NCBI RefSeq assembly: GCF_001653715.1
Contig: NZ_LWHQ01000037.1
Coordinates: 56,327 to 120,326 of the forward strand
Length of the DNA stretch: 64,000 nucleotides
Origin: Methylobacterium platani
GTDB taxonomy: Bacteria; Pseudomonadota; Alphaproteobacteria; Rhizobiales; Beijerinckiaceae
Direction of reading: 5' to 3'
Shown: positions 1 to 10,084 of the stretch, piece by piece
Layout: every line of letters begins with the position of its first letter
Numbering within the stretch: the stretch's first letter is position 1
The notes under the pieces: model-generated
Databases searched by the model: none
Told to the model about the DNA's origin: nothing
Seen by the model: the letters and a program-made list of their open reading frames with translations, nothing else
Made by a program: the position numbers and the translations under genes

Positions 1-3000
1 CACAGCGCGAGCTTCTGCTTGGTCTCGGTGAAGACCGGCGAGGTCAGGAGCTCGCGCAGGTACACCGTTTCGCGCTTGAGGTTCGGCAGCTCGATGCCGA
101 TGGCGTTGCGGCCCTGGACGACGGCGACGCGGGCGGAGATGGCGGACATCGAGCGGGCGATGTCGTCGGCGAGCGAGATGACGCGGCTCGACTTGGTGCC
201 CGGCGCCGGCTCCATCTCGTAGAGCGTCACCACCGGGCCCGGCCGGACCGCCAGGATCTCGCCGCGCACGCCGAAATCCTGGATCACCTGCTGCAGCTGA
301 AGGGCGTTGTCCTCCAGCATCTCGGGATCGAGGTTGCTGCCGTCCGATTCCCGCGGCTCGGCCAGGAGATCGACCGAGGGCAGCTCGTAGGGCACGTCGA
401 CGAAACGTGCGGCCGGGCGCAGCGGGATGGTGGCGACCGGCGCCAGGATGTCGTCGTCCTCGCCGTCGTCGTCGGCATCGAGACCGAGATCGGTGACGAG
501 GCCCGTCGTGCCGATCACCAGGCCGTGCGGCTCGGGGGCCGGCGAAGGCGACCAGGACGCCGCGGCGACGGTGTCGGCCTCGGGGGCGGGGGCATCGGGC
601 TGCACCGCGACCGGCACCGCTTGCTCTGCGGCCGGCCCGGGTTGCGTCGCAAGCGGCACCGATGGTGCGGCCATCGGCAGGATGATGCGCGGCGGGCGCG
701 GGGGGGAGGGCAGCGTCGGTGCAGGCAGCTGCGCGCTGAGGCGGCCGGTCGGCACGTAGACGAAGGGCTGCGCCGCATGCGACGCGGGCTGGGCGGCCGG
801 TTCCGCTGCGGTGAGATCCTCGGCCGCGGCCGGGGCGAGGGTCGTCACCGCCGGCAGGGTCTGCGCCGCCGACTCCTCGGCCGCCGCGACCGGCAGGGTG
901 TCCGTGGCGATGAACGACCACGGCACCGGCGCGAAGACCAGGGGTGCGGCGACGGCGGGCTCGGGCTCGCCGGCCGGCGCCTCCTCGATCGCCCGGGGGG
1001 CGGCCGGGGGCTCGGAGGCCGCCGGCACGGGCACGATCGCCACCTCGTGCGACGCGCCCGCCGCATCCGGCGACGGCGCGGGGCAGGGCGCGTAGGTCAG
1101 GGCCAGCATCGGGGCGGGCGCCGGCAGCAGGATGGTGGCGGGCAGCAGCGCGGCAGCAAGGGTATGCTCGGCCGTCTGCTCCGCCGCGGGAGCCGTGTCG
1201 GGCGCCGCAGGCGGGGAGGGGATCACCGGAGCGATCGTCTCGGCCGCGACGGCGATCGGGGCTTCGGCGACGGGCTCCGGAGCGGCGACCGCCTGCACGG
1301 CCACGGACCCGTCGGCGACAGCCTCGGCTGCCGGGGCCGGCGCCGCGGCCGGCTCCGTCGGACCCGGCTCTTCCCCAGGGCTGGGAGCCTCCGCGGCCGC
1401 GACGGCCGGCACGTCGGCGGCCGGGATCCCGTCGGACGGGGCCTCGGCCGTCGGCTCCTCCGCGACCGGCTCCGGCAGCGGACGGTTGTCCTGCTCCGCC
1501 GCATTCGGCAGCGGCAGGGTCCAGTCGTGCTGCAGCAGGCGGTCGAGGGTGTAGACCGGGCGCGCAGGCAGCGAACGCAGGTGCGAGACGTCGACCGGCA
1601 CCAGGATGGCGCTGTTCGGCACGTCGAAGACCTGTGTCGGGAACACCTGTGCCGGGAACACCTGTGCCGGGAACACCTGTGCCGGGAACACCTGTGCCGG
1701 GAACACCTGTGCCGGGAACACCTGTGCCGGGAACACCTGGGCCGGCGCGACCGGCGTATCCGCGGCCGACAGGTCCGGCGCGGGCGGCACGGTCTCGACG
1801 ACGACGGCATCGGGTGCCAGGGCGAAAGGCTCTCCGGCCGCCTCGGGCGCGGCGGTCTCCGCGAGTTGCGCCGGCTCCTCCGCGATCTCCGGCGATGCGG
1901 CGACGGCCTCGAGGACGAGGTCCGGCATCGCGACCGCCTCGGCGGCCGGTGTCTCCGCCGGGACGACGGGCATCCCGGCCTCGGGTGCCGGCTCGGCGGC
2001 CTCCGACGGGACCGTCTCGACCGGCCCTGCATCCGGGGCCGCAGCCTCGGCCGGGCTCGTCTCCTCCTGTGGGTGGCGCAGGAGATGATCCGGCGTGCGG
2101 GTGAAGCGCACGCCCGGCGGCAGGACGTAGGGCTGGCGCCACAGCGGCACCGGGGGCACCGAAGCGGCCGCGGCGGCGGCTTCCGCCTCGGCGAGGGCCG
2201 CCTCGGCGGCTGCGAGCTCGGCGGCGATCCGGGCGGCGGCCTCGGCCTCCGCGGCGAGCCGGGCCTCCTCCTTCTCCCGCAGCGCCTGCTCGCGCCGGCG
2301 CTGGCGCGCCTGCAGGACGTGATCGGGCGTGCGGGTGAACCGCACGCCGGCCTCGGCGGGCCGCTCGGCCGGGGCGGGGCGCGCCCGCACCTCCGGCACC
2401 GCATGGTCCGGCTCCGCCTCGCGGCGGCGGGCGCGGGTCAGCACGGCCCGGGCCGGGCCGGCGGGGGGAATCGGCATGGTCCAGCCGCCGTCCGGCACGA
2501 GGGCCGGGTCCGGCGCCCAGTGCGAGGCGCGGCGCGGCGCCGGGATCTCCGGCGCGACCTCGACGATCGCCACCGCGAAGGCCTCGGCCTCCGCCGGAAG
2601 CACCGGCTCGGCGGCGCGCATCGACTCCACCGGGTGCCCGGGCTCCGTCGGAGGCACGGCCTCCACCGGGTGACGAGGCTCGATCGGTCGACGAGCCTCC
2701 TGGCGGTACGCCCGGGCCGGCTCGGCCGGGGGCGGCGGCATGAAGGCGTCGGGCGCGGGCGACCAGGCGTCGGCGCCGGGCCCCGCGACGGCCCCTCGGC
2801 CGTAGGCGTCGTCGGCACCGATCGCGGGCTGCCGCGGCGCGGCGTCCCGCGCCGGCTCCGGCCAGGCGGCCTGCGACGGCGTCGGACCCTGTGCCCGGCC
2901 CTCGGCCGGGGCGGCGAAGGCGGCCGTCCGGGCCGGGCGCGGCGCGGGGTCCGCGGCGAACGGGCTCTGGCTCCACGGCTCCGGCGGCGCGGCGGGCGCC

Positions 3001-3278
3001 TGGCCGTGCATGTGGCCGGCCGCGTCGGCTTCCGGGCGCACCAGGGCGTCGGCCATCCAGCTCGGGGTGGCGCGGCGGCTCAAGGTGTAGTCCCGCTGCG
3101 CCGGCGGCGCGGCGGGCGGCGCGAAGCGGCGCGCCAGGATCGCCCGCAGGCTCATCACGGTCTGGGCGAGGACGCCGAGAGGGCGCTCCCGGCGCTCGGG
3201 CGTGCGGAGATGGTCGCGCACCCGCTGGGATGCGCGCGGCGAGGAGTCGGAGAAGGGTGGCCGTCCCGATTGTCTCAT
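1..3278 (-). CDS. ftsK: FtsK/SpoIIIE-type DNA translocase, N-terminal part (runs off the window)
   Basis: Reading leftward from the ATG at 3276-3278 one frame stays open to the window edge (about 1,090 codons). The last ~110 residues are typical of the FtsK alpha/beta motor region: a 'VPYELPSVDLL' lead-in, 'DFGVRGEI', 'PGPVVTLYE', 'SRVISLADDIARSM' and 'GRNAIGIELPN'. The ATPase Walker motifs and gamma domain lie outside the window. FtsK pumps DNA at the division septum and directs chromosome-dimer resolution. The ~950-residue N-terminal part is Pro/Ala/Glu-rich, with no stretch hydrophobic enough for the usual four membrane helices, so this looks like the soluble paralogue rather than the membrane-anchored form. 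It holds a duplicated GVRFTRTPDH motif and a VFPAQ pentapeptide array. It is divergent from nadE. Family certain, exact role inferred. Confidence 0.88.
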   Translation of the reverse strand, partial: MRQSGRPPFSDSSPRASQRVRDHLRTPERRERPLGVLAQTVMSLRAILARRFAPPAAPPAQRDYTLSRRATPSWMADALVRPEADAAGHMHGQAPAAPPEPWSQSPFAADPAPRPARTAAFAAPAEGRAQGPTPSQAAWPEPARDAAPRQPAIGADDAYGRGAVAGPGADAWSPAPDAFMPPPPAEPARAYRQEARRPIEPRHPVEAVPPTEPGHPVESMRAAEPVLPAEAEAFAVAIVEVAPEIPAPRRASHWAPDPALVPDGGWTMPIPPAGPARAVLTRARRREAEPDHAVPEVRARPAPAERPAEAGVRFTRTPDHVLQARQRRREQALREKEEARLAAEAEAAARIAAELAAAEAALAEAEAAAAAASVPPVPLWRQPYVLPPGVRFTRTPDHLLRHPQEETSPAEAAAPDAGPVETVPSEAAEPAPEAGMPVVPAETPAAEAVAMPDLVLEAVAASPEIAEEPAQLAETAAPEAAGEPFALAPDAVVVETVPPAPDLSAADTPVAPAQVFPAQVFPAQVFPAQVFPAQVFPAQVFPAQVFPTQVFDVPNSAILVPVDVSHLRSLPARPVYTLDRLLQHDWTLPLPNAAEQDNRPLPEPVAEEPTAEAPSDGIPAADVPAVAAAEAPSPGEEPGPTEPAAAPAPAAEAVADGSVAVQAVAAPEPVAEAPIAVAAETIAPVIPSPPAAPDTAPAAEQTAEHTLAAALLPATILLPAPAPMLALTYAPCPAPSPDAAGASHEVAIVPVPAASEPPAAPRAIEEAPAGEPEPAVAAPLVFAPVPWSFIATDTLPVAAAEESAAQTLPAVTTLAPAAAEDLTAAEPAAQPASHAAQPFVYVPTGRLSAQLPAPTLPSPPRPPRIILPMAAPSVPLATQPGPAAEQAVPVAVQPDAPAPEADTVAAASWSPSPAPEPHGLVIGTTGLVTDLGLDADDDGEDDDILAPVATIPLRPAARFVDVPYELPSVDLLAEPRESDGSNLDPEMLEDNALQLQQVIQDFGVRGEILAVRPGPVVTLYEMEPAPGTKSSRVISLADDIARSMSAISARVAVVQGRNAIGIELPNLKRETVYLRELLTSPVFTETKQKLAL
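1630..1734. repeat. Seven tandem 15-bp repeats inside ftsK
   Basis: Seven consecutive copies of a 15-bp unit (acctgtgccgggaac; the first copy has one change) are followed by a degenerate eighth. On the coding (minus) strand each unit encodes the pentapeptide VFPAQ in frame, so gain or loss of units lengthens or shortens the FtsK linker without breaking the gene. Near-identity of the units points to recent slippage expansion. Confidence 0.95.
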
Positions 3279-3453
3279 GGTGCCGAAGGTGTGTGTGGGC
3301 GGCCCGCGGCCGCGTCGCGTGGGGCCAGTTAGCCACGGCATCGTTAACACCCGATTAGGCACGCGCGCCGGCCGCCGCCCACGGGGTACCGGGTGGCGCG
3401 CCGGCGCGTTAAGGACCGGGGGCGACTGCGGCGAGAAGGGGCTTTTGCGCGCG

Positions 3454-5496
3454 ATGTTTCGATCCCTCTACCGGCACGGTTTCGCCCGCGTCGCGGCCTG
3501 CGTCGGCCGCAGCCACATCGCCGATCCGGACGCCAACGCGGCCGAGATCCGGCGCCTCGCCGAGGCCTGCGACGCGGACGGCGTCGCCGTGGCGGTGTTC
3601 CCGGAGCTCTGCCTGTCGGGGTACGCCCTCGAGGACCTGCTGCTGCAGGAGACGCTGCTGAGCCAAGTCGAGGCGGCGCTCCTCGCCCTCGTCGAGGCGA
3701 GCCGCGCGGTGATGCCGGTCCTCGTCGTCGGCGCGCCGTTGCGCCACCGCAACCGGATCTACAACACCGCCGCGGTGATCCATCGCGGAACGCTGCTCGG
3801 CGTGGTGCCGAAGAGCTATCTGCCGAACTACCGCGAGTTCTACGAGAAGCGCCACTTCGCCCCCGGCGCCGGGGTGACGGGCGAGACGATCCGCATCGGC
3901 GAGACCGAGGCGCCGTTCGGCACCGACCTGCTGTTCCCGGCCGACGACCTGCCGGGCCTCGTCCTCGGGGTCGAGATCTGCGAGGACATGTGGATCCCGG
4001 TGCCGCCGGCGGCGCTCGCCGCGCTCGCCGGCGCGACGGTGCTCGCCAACCTCTCGGGCAGCCCGATCACCATCGGGCGGGCGGAGAGCCGGACGCTGCT
4101 GTGCCGCTCGACCTCGTCGCGCTGCCTGTCGGCCTATATCTACGCCGCGGCGGGCCCGGGCGAATCGACCACGGACCTCGCCTGGGACGGCCAGACCGCG
4201 ATCTTCGAGGACGGCGAGCTGATCGCGCAAGGCGCGCGCTTCCCCGCCGAGCCGCAGGTGACGCTCGCCGACATCGACCTCGACCGCCTGCGCCAGGAGC
4301 GGGCCCAGATGGGCAGCTTCGACGACAACCGGGCGGCGGTGATGCCGGGCGCGCCGGCCTATCGCCGGGTGCCGTTCCGGCTGGCGCCGCCGGAGACGGA
4401 TCTCGGCTTCCACCGCACCGTCGAGCGCTTCCCCTTCGTGCCGGCCGATCCCGCCCGCCTCGCCCAGGATTGCTACGAGGGCTACAACATCCAGGTCGCC
4501 GGCCTCGCCCAGCGCCTGCAGGCGATCGGCACCAGGCGGGTGGTGATCGGCATCTCGGGCGGGCTCGATTCGACCCACGCGCTGATCGTGGCGGCCCGCG
4601 CCTTCGACCAGCTCGGCCTGCCGCGCTCGGACATCCTCACCTACACGATGCCGGGTTTCGCCACCTCGGACGAGACCAAGGGCAACGCCCACCGGCTGAT
4701 GGCCTCGCTCGGCACGCGGGCGGCCGAGCTCGACATCCGGCCCGCCGCCCGGCAGATGCTGACCGACATGGGCCACCCGTTCGGCCGCGGCGAGGAGGTC
4801 TACGACGTCACCTTCGAGAACGTGCAGGCGGGCTTGCGCACCGACTACCTGTTCCGGCTCGCCAACCAGCACGACGCGATCGTGATCGGCACCGGCGACC
4901 TGTCCGAGCTCGCGCTCGGCTGGTGCACCTACGGCGTCGGGGACCAGATGTCCCACTACGCGGTCAATGCCGGTGTGCCCAAGACCCTGATCCAGCACCT
5001 GATCCGCTGGGTGATCGCGTCCGGCCAGTTCTCCGCGGAGGTCGGCCGCACCCTCGAGGCGATCCTCGACACCGAGATCTCGCCCGAGCTGGTGCCGGCC
5101 CGCGAGGGCGAGACGATCCAGAGCACCGAATCGAAGATCGGCCCCTACGCGCTGCAGGACTTCAACCTGTTCTACACGCTGCGCTACGGCTACCGCCCCT
5201 CGAAGATCGCCTTCCTGTCGCTGATGGCCTGGGAGGATGCCGCCCGCGGGCCCTGGCCGCCCGGCTTCCCCGACGCGAAGCGCGGCGCCTACGCCCTGCC
5301 GGAGATCCGTGCCTGGCTCGCGGTGTTCCTGCGGCGGTTCTTCGGGTTCAGCCAGTTCAAGCGCTCGGCCCTGCCGAACGGCCCGAAGGTGGCGGCGGGC
5401 GGCGCCCTCTCGCCCCGCGGCGACTGGCGCGCGCCCTCCGACGGCAATGCCCGGATCTGGCTCGACGAGCTGGAGCGGCAAGTCCCGAAGGAATGA
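3454..5496 (+). CDS. nadE: Glutamine-dependent NAD+ synthetase
   Basis: 680 aa, cytoplasmic; converts nicotinic acid adenine dinucleotide to NAD+ using ammonia hydrolysed from glutamine. The N-terminal nitrilase-type glutaminase has the Glu-Lys-Cys triad at E51 (FPELCLSGY), K120 (VPKSYLPN) and C176 (VEICEDMW). The C-terminal NAD synthetase domain starts near residue 365 with the PP-loop SGGLDST. Length and triad positions match the ~680-aa two-domain family such as the mycobacterial enzyme. The frame is open upstream into ftsK territory, but homology begins at the ATG at 3454, which follows an AG-rich stretch (gagaagggg). It is divergent from ftsK across about 175 bp. Confidence 0.95.
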   Translation: MFRSLYRHGFARVAACVGRSHIADPDANAAEIRRLAEACDADGVAVAVFPELCLSGYALEDLLLQETLLSQVEAALLALVEASRAVMPVLVVGAPLRHRNRIYNTAAVIHRGTLLGVVPKSYLPNYREFYEKRHFAPGAGVTGETIRIGETEAPFGTDLLFPADDLPGLVLGVEICEDMWIPVPPAALAALAGATVLANLSGSPITIGRAESRTLLCRSTSSRCLSAYIYAAAGPGESTTDLAWDGQTAIFEDGELIAQGARFPAEPQVTLADIDLDRLRQERAQMGSFDDNRAAVMPGAPAYRRVPFRLAPPETDLGFHRTVERFPFVPADPARLAQDCYEGYNIQVAGLAQRLQAIGTRRVVIGISGGLDSTHALIVAARAFDQLGLPRSDILTYTMPGFATSDETKGNAHRLMASLGTRAAELDIRPAARQMLTDMGHPFGRGEEVYDVTFENVQAGLRTDYLFRLANQHDAIVIGTGDLSELALGWCTYGVGDQMSHYAVNAGVPKTLIQHLIRWVIASGQFSAEVGRTLEAILDTEISPELVPAREGETIQSTESKIGPYALQDFNLFYTLRYGYRPSKIAFLSLMAWEDAARGPWPPGFPDAKRGAYALPEIRAWLAVFLRRFFGFSQFKRSALPNGPKVAAGGALSPRGDWRAPSDGNARIWLDELERQVPKE

Positions 5497-5590
5497 TCCC
5501 GCAGGACCGCGTTCAGAAACTCCATGGGGGTATGAGCGTTGGTCGGGCCCCGGGGCCGCGGACGAGCCCCCGCAGGGGAGCCCGACCCGC

Positions 5591-6235
5591 ATGGCCGCCA
5601 CGCCCTCCGACACCGATGCCCTGCCGAACGGCCCGCTCGCCGGGAGCGCGGTGCATGTCTGCGTCGACATGCAGAACCTGTTCGCCCGGGAGACCGCCTG
5701 GCACACGCCCTGGATGGGGCGGGTGCTGCCGCGGGTCCTGCACCTCGCGGGCGCCGTGCCGGAGCGCAGCGTGTTCACCCGCTTCGTCCCGGCCCGCCAT
5801 CCCGGCGAGGGGCGGGGCTGCTGGAAGCGCTACTGGGAGCGCTGGGCCGAGATGACGGTGGACCGGCTCGGCGAGGACATGGTCGCGCTGGTGCCGGAGT
5901 TCGCCGCGCTCGCGCCGCCGGCCGAGGTCGTCGACAAGACCGTCTACTCGCCCTGGATGGAGCCGGGACTGGAGACGGCGCTCCGGGCGCGCCGGGCCGA
6001 GACCCTGGTGATCACCGGCGGCGAGACCGACGTCTGCGTGCTGGCCACGGTGCTCGGCGCCGTCGACCGCGGCTACCGCATCGTGCTCGCCACCGACGCG
6101 GTCTGCTCGTCCTCGGACGAGACCCACGACGCGATGATGACGCTCTACCGGCAACGCTTCGGCCAGCAGCTCGAGGTCGCGACCACCGGCCAGATCCTGC
6201 ACAACTGGAATTTGTCCGAGTTGACGAACCGTTGA
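5591..6235 (+). CDS. Isochorismatase-family cysteine hydrolase
   Basis: 214 aa. The fold signature runs from the N-terminal Asp in 'HVCVDMQNLFA', through the Lys of 'VVDKTVYSPW', to the nucleophile in 'ETDVCVLATVLGAVDRGY', which gives the Asp-Lys-Cys triad of this superfamily. Members hydrolyse isochorismate, nicotinamide or N-carbamoyl compounds; the substrate cannot be read from the sequence. It lies 94 bp after nadE on the same strand, so a nicotinamidase-like role in NAD salvage is possible, but this is context only. The ATG at 5591 was chosen because the upstream frame has no recognisable protein. Confidence 0.85.
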   Translation: MAATPSDTDALPNGPLAGSAVHVCVDMQNLFARETAWHTPWMGRVLPRVLHLAGAVPERSVFTRFVPARHPGEGRGCWKRYWERWAEMTVDRLGEDMVALVPEFAALAPPAEVVDKTVYSPWMEPGLETALRARRAETLVITGGETDVCVLATVLGAVDRGYRIVLATDAVCSSSDETHDAMMTLYRQRFGQQLEVATTGQILHNWNLSELTNR

Positions 6236-6460
6236 GGCCGCCCACCACCTCGTGTCCGACCTGTGTTGCAATCGTTTCCCGTGTCGTTCCGAGGTTCCCG
6301 CCTCGCACGTTTTCGTGATTCAGCCCGCCTGAGCCGCATCGCACCTAGCGTCATGGCCGAGATCGCGGTGGTGCTGGGCGGCGTCGCCTGACATAGTCTC
6401 GGCCCAATCATCCGTTAGCGACTGGACGCCATGGCAGCACCTGCGAGCGGAGGCGATCCG

Positions 6461-6688
6461 ATGCGAAGCTACAACCTGTTCTGCCTGAAGGGCCTCGACG
6501 GCCTGGTCTGCGCGGTTCCGGAGGATTACGCCGTGCCGGCCTTCGTCACCGAGGCGCGCTGGGCCTTCGGCGGCAAGCTCGACGGCACCACGCCCCGGCC
6601 CGTCGGCTTCGACGGGAGCGCCGCCGCGACCGCCGTGCGCTTCAACGGCTTCTATCTCTTCCAGAGCATGTCCCCGGCACAGGGCTGA
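6461..6688 (+). CDS. Small conserved hypothetical protein
   Basis: 75 aa, no signal peptide or membrane segment. It begins MRSYNLFCLK and is mostly polar or aromatic with several Gly-Gly and Phe residues. The start at 6461 follows a strong ribosome-binding site (gcggaggc), which decides against the in-frame ATG at 6431. I do not recognise the family. Codon use matches the surrounding genes, so it is probably real. Confidence 0.6.
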   Translation: MRSYNLFCLKGLDGLVCAVPEDYAVPAFVTEARWAFGGKLDGTTPRPVGFDGSAAATAVRFNGFYLFQSMSPAQG

Positions 6689-6805
6689 GGGTGATCTGCC
6701 GTGGGAAGGCCGCTTGAGTCGCGTATCGCGGCGAGCATTCCTTAAAGGTCCGTGAGGCAGGATCGCGGCATCCGAAACCCGCGAGGCCGAACGGGGCTGG
6801 CCGTC

Positions 6806-7198
6806 ATGACCGATATGTCCGAGCTGCGCAGGGAAACCCGCCTGCGGACGTTCCTGAAGGGGCGCATCCTCTTCAACAACGGCAATTCCAGCATGGATTG
6901 CCTGGTGCGGGACCTCTCCGGCTCCGGCGCCCGCCTGATGCTCAGCCAGACCGCGACGCTGCCGGAGGGCTTCGACCTCTACATCCCGGCCAAGGAGCGC
7001 ACCCACAAGGCGACCCTGCGCTGGCGGAGGGAGGACAGCATCGGTGTCACCTTCGCGGAGGAGACCGCCCGCGCCCCGGCGCCGGAGGCCGACCCGGCCG
7101 CGCTTCTCGCCCGCATCCAGGACCTGGAGGCCGAGAACGCTTCGCTGCGCCGCCAGTTGAGAGAGGCGGAGGCGATGCTGCTCGAGCGCACGCCCTGA
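6806..7198 (+). CDS. PilZ-domain protein with C-terminal coiled coil
   Basis: 130 aa. Residues ~5-85 resemble a PilZ domain: an Arg-rich N-terminus (RRETRLRTF) and the 'DLSGSGARL' strand, corresponding to the RxxxR and (D/N)xSxxG c-di-GMP-binding signatures. Residues ~95-128 form a heptad-like Leu/Ala coiled coil (LLARIQDLEAENASLRRQL) that probably mediates dimerisation. PilZ proteins transmit c-di-GMP signals to motility, exopolysaccharide or cell-cycle targets. The ATG at 6806 is used because the frame upstream carries no domain. A long hairpin follows the stop codon closely. Confidence 0.78.
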   Translation: MTDMSELRRETRLRTFLKGRILFNNGNSSMDCLVRDLSGSGARLMLSQTATLPEGFDLYIPAKERTHKATLRWRREDSIGVTFAEETARAPAPEADPAALLARIQDLEAENASLRRQLREAEAMLLERTP

Positions 7199-7211
7199 CG
7201 CTCGAAACGGC

Positions 7212-7243
7212 GAAGGGCCGCCTCGTTGCCAAGGCGACCCTTC
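7212..7243 (+). terminator. Hairpin terminator after the PilZ gene
   Basis: A 12-bp stem with one mismatch and an 8-nt loop (gaagggccgcct / aggcgacccttc) starts 14 nt after the PilZ stop. There is no U-tract, so intrinsic termination is uncertain; 3'-end stabilisation is an alternative. Two more palindromes follow at 7251-7262 (ggaccgcggtcc) and 7278-7292 (gatcac-gca-gtgatc). Confidence 0.5.
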
Positions 7244-7390
7244 CATTGCCGGACCGCGGTCCGACTGATCTCTCACAGATCACGCAGTGATCCGTCAGGA
7301 CCGTTCACCGATCTTGGATTGCTCGTCGTACGCTCAGGCCGTGAAGCCGGAGGCGACGATCCAGGTCCGGTGCGCCGACGACCGCGGCTG

Positions 7391-7471
7391 ATGACAATGA
7401 GACACTGGATCACCTCCTTCCTGTTGTTGCCGATGATCCAAATGTAACCATCCCCGGGCATTGTGCAATGC
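7391..7471 (+). ncRNA. Candidate small RNA or leader with an anti-Shine-Dalgarno loop
   Basis: Within the gene-free stretch 7244-7541, a perfect 7-bp stem (TGGATCA 7406-7412 with TGATCCA 7434-7440) closes a 21-nt loop beginning CCTCCTTCC. Fourteen bases, TGGATCACCTCCTT, equal the conserved 3' end of 16S rRNA. A second hairpin (GCATTG-tg-CAATGC) lies at 7458-7471. Alphaproteobacterial small RNAs with anti-SD loops are known as the 'cuckoo'/ar14 type. Whether this locus is transcribed on its own, or is the 5' leader of the MBL gene at 7542, cannot be told from sequence. Confidence 0.3.
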
Positions 7472-7541
7472 GGTTCGGGCGCGGCGAAGGGTCCGCACCG
7501 CCGCACCTTGACCTCGGCCCTCCCCCGATCATCTCCCCCGC

Positions 7542-8603
7542 ATGAAGAACCGTGGCTTCCTCAAGCTCGCCAGCGCCATGACCGTGATGACGCTCGGCGG
7601 CGTCGGCTACGCGGCGCACAAGCGCAGCCGCAATCCGTATTACCGGGGCCCGGTCAGCGACCATTTCGACGGGGTGCGGTTCTTCTCGCCGGGACAGCCG
7701 CAGGACAAGGCCCTCGGCGAGGTGGCGCGCTGGCAGCTCGGCGGCGGCCGGGCGTCCTGGCCGGCGAGCTTTCCGAGCCCGTTCCCGCCCGACGCGCCGC
7801 CGGAGCGGGTCGACGGACTGCGGGTCGTCCATATCGGTCACGCGAGCCTGCTGGTCCAGGTCGCCGGCCGCAACATCCTGATCGACCCGGTCTATGCCAG
7901 GCGGGCGAGCCCGGTGGGGTTCACCGGCCCGAAGCGCGTCAACCCGCCGGGCATCGCCTTCGGCGCCCTGCCGCCGATCGACGCCGTGCTCGTCACCCAC
8001 AACCACTACGACCATCTCGACGGGCCGATCCTGGCCCGGCTCTGGGCCGAGCACGCGCCGACCTTCGTCGCGCCGCTCGGCAACGACGCGATCCTGCGCA
8101 GCTACGACGCGACGATCCCGGTCGAGACCCGGGACTGGGGCGGTTCCGTCGATCTCGGCGGCGGGATCGCCGTCCATCTCGTGCCGGCCACCCACTGGTC
8201 GGCCCGGGGCGTGAACGACCGGCGCATGGCGCTGTGGTGCGCCTTCGTGCTCACCACCCCGCACGGGGTGCTCTACCATGTCGGCGATACCGGCTACGGC
8301 GACGGGGCGATCTTCCGGGACGTGCGCGCCCGCTTCGGCGCGCCCCGCCTCGCCACCCTGCCGATCGGCGCCTACGAGCCGCGCTGGTTCATGCAGCCCC
8401 AGCACATGAACCCGGAGGAGGCGGTACGGGTTTTTCGCGATGTCGGGGCCGAGCAGGCCCTCGGGCACCATTGGGGCACGTTCCGGCTCACCAACGAGGG
8501 CCCGGGCGAGCCGGCCGCGGCCCTGGACCGGGCGCTCGCGGAGGCCGAGGTGCCGGCGGAGCGGTTCCTGGCGTTGCGGCCGGGGCAGGTCTGGGGTGGG
8601 TGA
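7542..8603 (+). CDS. MBL-fold metal-dependent hydrolase (NAPE-PLD/UlaG-like)
   Basis: 353 aa. A hydrophobic N-terminus (residues ~8-24) suggests a membrane anchor or signal. The metallo-beta-lactamase motif THNHYDHLD supplies H153, H155, D157 and H158; further metal ligands come from the 'PATHWSARG' and 'HVGDTGYGDG' segments and the terminal 'GHHWGTF'. This spacing is typical of the N-acyl-phosphatidylethanolamine phospholipase D-like/UlaG branch, whose bacterial substrates are mostly unknown. It stands alone between a hairpin-rich leader and a REP-like element. Confidence 0.8.
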   Translation: MKNRGFLKLASAMTVMTLGGVGYAAHKRSRNPYYRGPVSDHFDGVRFFSPGQPQDKALGEVARWQLGGGRASWPASFPSPFPPDAPPERVDGLRVVHIGHASLLVQVAGRNILIDPVYARRASPVGFTGPKRVNPPGIAFGALPPIDAVLVTHNHYDHLDGPILARLWAEHAPTFVAPLGNDAILRSYDATIPVETRDWGGSVDLGGGIAVHLVPATHWSARGVNDRRMALWCAFVLTTPHGVLYHVGDTGYGDGAIFRDVRARFGAPRLATLPIGAYEPRWFMQPQHMNPEEAVRVFRDVGAEQALGHHWGTFRLTNEGPGEPAAALDRALAEAEVPAERFLALRPGQVWGG

Positions 8604-8655
8604 GGCGCATCACCGCGCCCCGCACCGATTCGACGACGCCTCTCCCCGTCGCCGG

Positions 8656-8690
8656 CATCCCGGGGCCGCGCAGCGGAATCCGGAATGACC
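8656..8690. repeat. REP-like palindromic element, degenerate copy
   Basis: A short inverted-repeat sequence with the invariant core ggggccgcgcagcggaa flanked by catccc and an imperfect ccggaatgacc. A better preserved copy lies at 11879-11914. It sits between the convergent ends of the MBL gene and hslU, a common place for REP elements. Confidence 0.7.
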
Positions 8691-8707
8691 AGGGGGGTAT
8701 CACACCC

Positions 8708-10021
<1,314 letters not shown>

Positions 10022-10084
10022 GGGGTGCTTCGCGGGATTCTCGGCGGGGGCTCGCGGCCGGTGAGCGGGGGAGCGGGGACGCCG

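Noticed and set aside
525..3332. Long plus-strand frame of 935 codons rich in Arg/Gly
   Set aside because: It is antisense to ftsK and its product is low-complexity R/G/H without any domain. The minus frame shows clear FtsK motifs.
3409..5778. Minus-strand frame of 789 codons opposite nadE
   Set aside because: Shadow of nadE produced by high GC; no motif, and the plus strand carries the full glutaminase-synthetase catalytic set.
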